Positions 57,086 to 64,000 of a stretch of 64,000 bases of DNA are shown here, one piece after another. The stretch is from Paroedura picta (Eukaryota > Chordata > Lepidosauria > Squamata > Gekkonidae). A program made the position numbers and the translations under genes. Within the stretch, counting starts at the first letter, position 1; each line of letters starts with the position of its first letter. A model generated the notes under the pieces. It searched no databases and was not told the origin of the DNA. It saw nothing but the letters and a program-made list of their open reading frames with translations. The stretch is from positions 14,717,328-14,781,327 of the forward strand of contig NC_135386.1 of NCBI RefSeq assembly GCF_049243985.1, written 5' to 3'.

Positions 57086-60000
57086 ACCTGCTCCAAGCTT
57101 TCAACAGGCAAACACCTTTCATCAGATAACTGAAAAAGAAGACTCTTATGCTGGAATCCTTGTTTAAGATGCTACCAGACTCAAATCTGCTCTCCTGAAC
57201 TGCTCACTGGAAGAATTCCAGGAAATTCACCCTGATACCCCAGGTCCCTGAGCAAACCTGCCAGAATTCCCCTCTTCCAGACAACCACCATGAGATACTA
57301 TCCGCTTTTGCATCTCAGTGTAGGAAAACCAAGGAGAAACAGGGCCCCGTGTTGTGGTGAACCAAGTGCTCGGCCTGAAGGCTGACTGCCTAGGTCACAA
57401 AGGTTTATTTTTGACTTCTATCATGTTATTACCTGCCCAGAACTTGTGAAAGAGGCCTGAGATAGAAAATACTCCCAAGTGTATCCTTGGCTGACCTTTA
57501 CAGGGTAGGGCAAACCCTGCATGTTGTTCAGGCATGGGGAAAACTGAGCAACGGGGAACACGCAACTTCAAGAAAGCACTGAGTTCTAAACACGAGCGAG
57601 TCGGAGGTACACAGTAAAAGCCAGCATTTTTACTTTAGTGAATACAAGATACAAATATTTTACAACAACTTCTAACATTTTTCTTAACCGTTTGATAAAA
57701 AGTTCACTAGAATATTTATCGTATAATGAAGAGGGAGAGAGAAAAAAACACCACATCTGGGGTAGGGAGGGGGGGGGAGATTAACTTAATATTTTTTTTC
57801 CCCTTAAAGATTTGTTTCAAATACGGCAACAAAGCCCAGCTTGTGCTGCCAGACGGCTTCAACCGCAAAACCGCCTCGTCTGTGAACCGTGACTACAAAC
57901 ATTTACCAAATACATATATATTCATTTGTTTTTTTTAAAAAAAGCTTTTCTCTTTTTTAATTTTAAATATAGCAAAGGAGTGTTTTCTTCTTGCACAGCA
58001 AAACGAGGGAAGTATTCCGTAAGAAGTTTTCGTTAAAGTCTTTCACATTCTAAATTCCTAACTTCTTTCCCGTGGTTGAATTGAGGAGTCGACACGTTCC
58101 TTATTTACTATGTATTTCTTGTGCGCACGGCATACGCTGTCGATGCACGGGTGCCCTGGGTGCCCTTCACGGGGCAAAGGCCAAAGCATCTCCTAACGTT
58201 ACTCCTTCCTTCCCGAGAAAACCCGCTCCTCACGCCAAGTCAGAATCGCTGATGTGGAGTCAACGCCGGCCGCTCGAGATCTAACTGCAACCTTAGGTGT
58301 TATCAAACCTGATTTACACCTTTTTAAAAAGGTGTCAAGAAATTTGGGGAGGGGGGAGGGTTTAAAAAAAAAACATATACTTTGAACATCTTCATGCGAT
58401 GAAGCCGTGCAGCTCCCTGGCAGGCAACCTGCATCTCGGCCGTTGGGGTCGGGGGGTCATTGCTTCTTTGAACGCACTCCCCTGCCAATAAACTCCTGCT
58501 GCCACATGGGGATGAAGCGCCTCTTCTTCCTGACGTGCCAGATGAATGTCACAGGGGAGCACTTTCAAGCACATGCTCCCCTTTCCTAAGGAGGTCCTGG
58601 CCCAGAGGAGGCACACCACGTGCTCCCTAACTGTGTATTTCAACAGGGACCCTGGCCCCCCTATACCCAGGGCTGGCAGCCGAAGAGCTACTTGAGGTAT
58701 GCAAAAGGACTGTGCGCCCAGCAACCCAGGAGGCCCTTCCCATGCCTCTCCCCTCCTACGACTATTGCTTTTTCTCCATTTCAAAAGTGGCTCATCGTGC
58801 AACAAGGGACTACCGTTCAAGACGTAAGCCCGGAACCCTGCCAAGCACGTGGGTCCTGGTGGACAATTCTTTGGATTCTGACCTCGGTGCGTTGCAGTGG
58901 CCACCGTAGCCAGATTTATTGTGCAAATGTCTGTTGCTTGGTGCAGAAGAATTGCTGGAAGTTAAGCGTTCTCCAGGCGCCACCGACACAGTACCCTCGA
59001 CGGGCGTTTTTGTCCACCGCAGAGCCAGCGTACTTGGGTGCAAAAGCAAATATTTGGTACAAAAGGGGTCACAAACAGCAGGCGGTAGCGACTCACCGGC
59101 TCACCCACATGCCCAAGGAATGGATCCCGGCTGCAGTTACACCAGCACAGGGCAGTCCGGATGCCATTGCCACTATGCCTGTCTACAGGATCAAGGTGTA
59201 AATGTTTCCCAAAACGTCTGATCAAAATCACATGATTAGTGTTGCTGGTTTGCTAAAAAAGAAAAACGTTTCCTGCTTTCGGGCTGCAAAGTTCTTCCAC
59301 GCGAGGATCCCGGAACAAGGAGACGGGCTGTGCATTAACAGTCCAAGAACCGAACTTCTGAATATTTAGCTGGCTTGATTCAAATGGGGGGGGAGGGGAG
59401 GGGGGGGGGAGAAAAAATAAGCACAAGCTGTCAGGTTCAATGCTTTGTTTTTAAGGGCGATGGAACTCCTTACAAAACCTGCATAGGAATAAAGACTTAT
59501 TGAGATTACAGTCAGCAGAGCCATCTCATTAAGGCACACAAGAAATGGGACAGTAAATGTGAAAATGAAAGAACTCCCATTCAAAAGCACTGCGAACAGC
59601 TCACGGGGCGTGCGTCAGAGACAACAGAGAACCGAGATCTTTCGGAAGCCTTAAAAAGGATCCATGAAGTGGTGGGTTGGTTTGCTGGGGGCCGGGAGAA
59701 GGTCATTCTGGGATGTTTTACTGCTCTACATCTTGATGAATTCCTGAAACCAGGATTTACTGCTCTGTCACGGCAAGACAGAAACAGGTGAAAGTTCCTG
59801 AACTGAGTTTCTTGAGCTGTTGAGGGGCTATAAAGGGGGGGGGGGAAATAATATTCGGGACACTTATGTATTTATGGGACAATTTGGAAAAGAAGAGCCA
59901 TCTATCTTTTTTTTTTTTAAACCCACAATTATATATAGTTTTTACATAAAGTGGGAAGGAGGGAATGTGAAAACTGGGAATGCCCTTAAAAGACAGCTGG

Positions 60001-60726
60001 ATTTAAAAATCATCCCTTCAGAGAAACAAAAGATCAAGTCGAAAAGATCCACCCTCCTCTACTCCAATTTACAAATTTCTCTGTAATTTCAATTTTTTTA
60101 ATCCCATTAATCCCAAGGTTCAGTTTGAAGAAGTAGAGTCTGTGGGTAACAAATTCTACCTCACAGTCTCCAAATTCACAGAAGCTGGGATGGGAAAACA
60201 CAGCTGATGTTTCTGAATTAAATCTAAACCCCTCTGATAAAGAGAAAGAATCAAATTCTTGGTCTCTCAAAGGGAAACGTCAAATTTGGCGGCCCTTGTC
60301 AACAAACTGCCGCATAAAAACCCTGTCAATGGATTATGAGAAAAGGCACACAGGATCCATGCACACTTGGCTATTTCTTAAGGTGTGCAGTCTCATGTTT
60401 ATGTGCAAGTCACATGTTACATTCAACACAGCTGAACATGTGACTTAAGCCCCACAAGTCCCTGGTGTCACTTGTGAACTGAACCCCCTGGCTGTTTCTC
60501 AAATACATGTACATGGGGGCTGTACATGCCTTGACTAGCATGTGAACAGGGCTACGGTGACCACGTGTACATCCCACACGAGGAGCCATTGTGCATGCAT
60601 GGCTGCCACTCTGACTCTGAAGGCTGCCCTCCCCTCCTGGGGTGAGTTTTCTCCAGATTCGAACACAGACTCAACAGTTTTGTATTAGTAATCTGAGATG
60701 TGCCTAGTAGCCACAAGACAGAATCC

Positions 60727-60975
60727 AGCAGGGTGTCGTGGTTAAGAGAGATGGCCGCTAATCTGGAGAACCAGGCTTGATTCCCCACTCCTCCTCCACA
60801 TGCAGCTAGCTGGGTGACCTTGGGCTAGTCACAGGGCTCTTAGAGCAGTTCTCCCAGAGCTATCTCAGTCCCACCTACCTCACAGGATGTCTGTTGTGGG
60901 GCGAGAAAGGGGAAGGTGTTTGGAAGCCACTTTGGGTAATGAAAAGCAGGGTATAAAATAACCACCTGTTCTCTT
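60727..60975 (+). repeat. tRNA-type SINE, antisense in the MEF2A 3' UTR
   Basis: gcagggtgtcgtggttaaga, gggtgaccttgggctagtca and caggatgtctgttgtggggc. Oriented opposite to MEF2A. Confidence 0.82.
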
Positions 60976-62346
60976 CTTTCAATGAAATCTATTAACCTGT
61001 GGACTATATTGCTCCAGCATGAGATGAAGGTTTCAGGACGATTTCAGGAATTATGCCATTAACACTTGCCCCTGTTTATATGTACTAAACCCTGTTAAAA
61101 TTGACTTAAGACAAATACATCTTAGAATATATCTGGAGACATGCTTACAGAGTCTTCCATTCTATGGCTTTCCACAGGTATAGTGTTCAAATAATACCTA
61201 GTTAAGAGGAGGGTGTTGCCGGATTACTACGGGAGGGGGCTAGGGTGCTAGGAATCAAAATGTTTCTTAAAATATGATTTGCTGCAAAACCCACACACCA
61301 CTTCAAAAAAAATTCTTTTTGCTTCTCTCACGGGTGTATCACTCACTTGGACGCGAGCAACAGGAATTGCTTTCTCCTCCGGCCCCTTCTCAACAAGAGT
61401 CAGTTCTTAATACGATGCCTAGAACGGACATGTTACGACGACTTTTCCCATTTCTGCAGGATGAGCTCCACAGCAGATTTGCATGTGTGTGTCAAGATGG
61501 GGAGGGGTGTCACTTCGCTATCTATATACATATATTTATATATGTATATATACACATATATGTATATATATATATTTATAAAATGTATAATGAAGCTTTA
61601 CCATACAGCACAAAAAAGAGTACAGTTTAACAGCACACATTCACCACCAACGAGGGGGAGGGGGGCAGCCCCTTTTTTAAAGACCCCCTCGGCAAAGAAT
61701 CCAAGTCATATTACTTAAAGTCCAAAGGAAGTACAGTATATTGAACAAAATAGTAAATATTAAACAGTGAATACTCTACTTAATAAGGACCTTGCCTTTT
61801 CTGGCTGGGATTTTTTTTTCTTCAAGTTGGCGTCAATCCACAAAAATATACTTTTTAAAATCTGGTGAACGTACAATACATAGATAGGTACTTACACCAA
61901 AAGGTGATAATATATTTAAGAGGCTATATACACAAAGTTTGGCTCCACTTTTAATTTACATATAGAATAATAAGTATTCATGGCTTATTTTTCCCCAAGG
62001 TTTTGCCTGCAAGTTTTTTTTTTCCTTCCTCTCCTGAAAACAAAGAGTAAAAAAAAATTTAGAACTATACTTTACAAAAAAGCTACCCCCCCCTCCCCAC
62101 CCCATACAGCTTTGGCTTATATAAATAATTCATAGCAGAATGTGTTCAAAAAGTAAGGTATATAATTTTCTATATAGTCTTCAAGGAGGGTATGGTTTTC
62201 TTTAATAAAATATAGACATAAGCGAAAATTGGTTTTCTACTTTTTTTTTAAAAAGGCGGGAGGAACATAAAAAAAGGAAACTTTTTTTGACATACTCCAA
62301 TTATAACTTAATAATATATTAAAATTTTCTTTTATGGTTTATCTCC

Positions 62347-62446
62347 CAGGGGTGGCCAAACTGTAGCTCTCCGGATGTCCATGGACTACAATTCCCATGA
62401 GCCCAAGTCCACAGAGATCCAGAGAGCCACAGTTTGTCCACCCCTG
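62347..62446. mobile_element. Palindromic hAT-like hairpin element, subtype 3 (short), in the MEF2A 3' UTR
   Basis: Left arm caggggtggccaaactgtag; right arm cacagtttgtccacccctg. About 100 bp with a small unpaired centre. No clear target duplication. Confidence 0.8.
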
Positions 62447-63176
62447 TCCCTAGGCTACTATCTTCAGAATAGTTCATGCAAGCTCGTTTTTGTCCTTCTT
62501 CATTTGTGTTTCTCTAAATCGCTTTTAACCTCAGTACCTTTTTTCTTTTTGCATGTGCAAAAAATCAGGTGTTTTATTTATCTGTGGTTTCTTTTTCTTT
62601 TTTAAACTAATGCCAGCCCTTCTCCATGCGCTCTCTGTAAGAGAGACCCATGCTAGATTGGGTAATATAAAGGTCATTCTATGTACAGTATTGCTTTCTT
62701 GTCGTACTGCTCTGCTGCTACAAAGCGGACTACGGGGCAACCTCTCAAAACACACACGGGAACAACTACGACGGGCGAGCCCTTGCGGGCCCCTCCCTCT
62801 AATTTGGTAGGATTATATACGGGGTATGACGTTTCTCTTGCAAAACGTTACGATATTCTCAAGGAACGAGTCCCAGGTAACAGCCGGACTGGACCAATAC
62901 CTAAGAGGATTGTTCTGTTTTCTATCTCTCGTTTTTTTTTTCTTGTTTCACCACAGAGCATCTGCAGCTACACAAGGAGTCTTGTCATTTAAGTGCCTGC
63001 TGATTTTTGTGTCTTGCTACACACACTCATACATATATATGTGTACAAAGATATATATATGCACGTATGTATATACATATAAATATTCCTTTCGCGTCCT
63101 CGTTTATTAATTTAGATATGTCAGGACTGTTCGTAGAACTCAAAAAGGTAGAAACGGAGAGGGGCGGGGGGGCGGT

Positions 63177-63522
63177 TTATGTCACCCAGGCGTCCATGCG
63201 CATGCGCTTCACCGTTGGGCTCTCGCGGTCTTCTGCATTGGGGGGCCTCCCCAGGCCGACGGGGGAATGGAAGTCGCTGCGGGGGTCCTCCCGGTCGCTG
63301 CCGTCGTACGAACTGCTGGAGCTGCTCAGACTGTCAATGGGAGAGCGGCCCAGCTCCTGCCGTGGCGGCTGCGCCTGCTGCTGCGCCTGCTGCTGCTGCT
63401 GCTGCGGGAACGCGGACGGGGTCACACGGTCTCTAGGAGGCGAGATTGGTTCGGACTTGATGTTGATGTTTTGGTTGGTGTTAATGGATAAACTGGAACC
63501 CTGAGATAACTGGCCTCCAGCC
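63177..63522 (-). CDS. MEF2A: MEF2A terminal coding exon
   Basis: MEF2A is a MADS-box transcription factor of muscle, neuronal and vascular programmes. This exon follows a tttccctag acceptor and supplies the last 114 residues and TAA. It contains [18 protein letters not shown], then [13 protein letters not shown], the sumoylation/acetylation/phosphorylation switch (Lys in IKSE, Ser-Pro after it). A glutamine tract interrupted by Ala (Q6, A, Q3, A, Q) follows, then a Ser run [18 protein letters not shown] and the C-terminal nuclear-localisation end [11 protein letters not shown]. The tract is short and lacks the Pro/Gln expansion I recall in human. Everything else is almost identical to human, so the gene is surely functional. 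Confidence 0.97.
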
Positions 63523-63921
63523 CTAGGGAAATTCAAGAGGGGGGGGGGGAAACAGCCGTTAACGGGGGGTTCGTCGTGGCTGCAGCACGAGGGCCCTTCC
63601 GCCCGATGACTGAGGAAATCATGATCTCAAGTTTAAGAAGGTGAACAGCGAACGGGAAGTTAGAGAAGGACAAAATGAGCACGGGGGATTCAGATGGAGC
63701 CCAAACACCCTGGCATCTGACGCGTCCCCCCCACCCCCCGGCAACAAGAACTGCTCAAAAGTCATAAATCAGCCACCCACGAAAGCTCAAAAGCATGCCT
63801 GGCCCAACAGAGTAAGGCCAAGCCCAAACACGTGGGCTGCCCCGCTGGGCGTAACTTGGCGGAGGCTGCCGCTCTGCCCAGGGCTTTCGGGTGTGATTTA
63901 GTTTTCCACAGGCCTACTTAC

Positions 63922-64000
63922 ACAAGAGAGCTGAGGGCTGCCTGCCCTAGAGGATGCTGCTGCCAGGCAGATACTTGTCCTAAAGACAGCATTCCAGGGG
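63922..64000 (-). CDS. MEF2A: MEF2A penultimate coding exon (partial, runs off window)
   Basis: On the minus strand the window begins inside an exon reading PGMLSLGQVSAWQQ, then LGQAALSSLV, which matches the human MEF2A transactivation region as I recall it. The exon ends with CTT GT before a perfect gtaagt donor (63921-63916 on the minus strand). Those two bases plus the first base of the next exon restore Val in [11 protein letters not shown]. The MADS and MEF2 DNA-binding exons lie beyond the right edge. Confidence 0.95.

Larger units (their letters stand above)
53137..57599. other. Intergenic region between LYSMD4 and MEF2A
   Basis: Repeats (CR1 53540-53625, SINEs 53883 and 55478, 5S head 54815, a dispersed repeat 56812-57085) and apparently unique blocks. 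No host exon seen. Confidence 0.65.
57600..63176 (-). other. MEF2A: Probable MEF2A 3' UTR
   Basis: Downstream of the MEF2A stop, the minus strand is A/T-rich with long low-repeat blocks, unlike the repeat-packed intergenic DNA left of 57600. That suits a long conserved 3' UTR, as MEF2A has in mammals. It holds a tRNA-type SINE in antisense (60727-60975), a hairpin transposon (62347-62446) and TA-rich runs (about 61515-61585 and 63025-63090). The end is placed near 57600 only because cactaaagtaaaa, with a variant AGTAAA signal, occurs there on the minus strand; an earlier end is possible. The 170-codon open frame at 58904-58392 on the same strand has no recognisable product. Confidence 0.5.

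Noticed and set aside
58392-58904. 170-codon frame on the MEF2A strand in the 3' UTR
   Set aside because: No known domain and overlaps plus-strand frames of similar length; treated as chance.

Overview
This is vertebrate nuclear DNA, almost certainly from a squamate reptile. The repeats point there: a tRNA-headed SINE with a BovB-like tail (the Sauria SINE type), CR1 3' ends, a Penelope-like RT fossil, 5S rRNA-headed SINEs and many short inverted-repeat transposons. The mix feels gekkotan, but that is only an impression. The exons use canonical GT-AG splice sites, and their products align closely with remembered human proteins. No database search was run.

Layout. Positions 764-25028 (+) hold the last six coding exons of ADAMTS17, a secreted metalloprotease: the end of the spacer, four thrombospondin type-1 repeats (TSRs) and the PLAC module, 327 residues ending in TAA. 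Positions 25029-45000 are a 20 kb intergenic stretch made mostly of layered repeats. Positions 45020-52245 (+) hold LYSMD4: a CpG-island promoter, a probable non-coding first exon, and two coding exons giving a 287-residue LysM membrane protein. Positions 53137-57600 are intergenic. Positions 64000-57600 (-) hold the 3' end of MEF2A: the last two coding exons and a long 3' UTR. Order and orientation (ADAMTS17 > LYSMD4 > < MEF2A) match human 15q26.3 read in reverse, which supports all three calls. The genes are not known to act together: ADAMTS17 works in extracellular matrix, LYSMD4 in membranes and MEF2A in the nucleus.

The most unusual content is in the repeats. A family of near-perfect palindromic, hAT-like hairpin elements (about 136 bp, 8-bp target duplications) occurs at least eleven times. 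It falls into three subtypes whose diagnostic bases are mirrored in both arms. One 559-bp relative with its own interior sits just behind the LYSMD4 stop codon. A second DNA-transposon family of 0.8-0.9 kb is present twice, and one copy lies inside another short element. Two fold-back repeats lie 4 kb apart in the large ADAMTS17 intron. I saw no CRISPR array, no functional RNA gene and no clear retroviral element.
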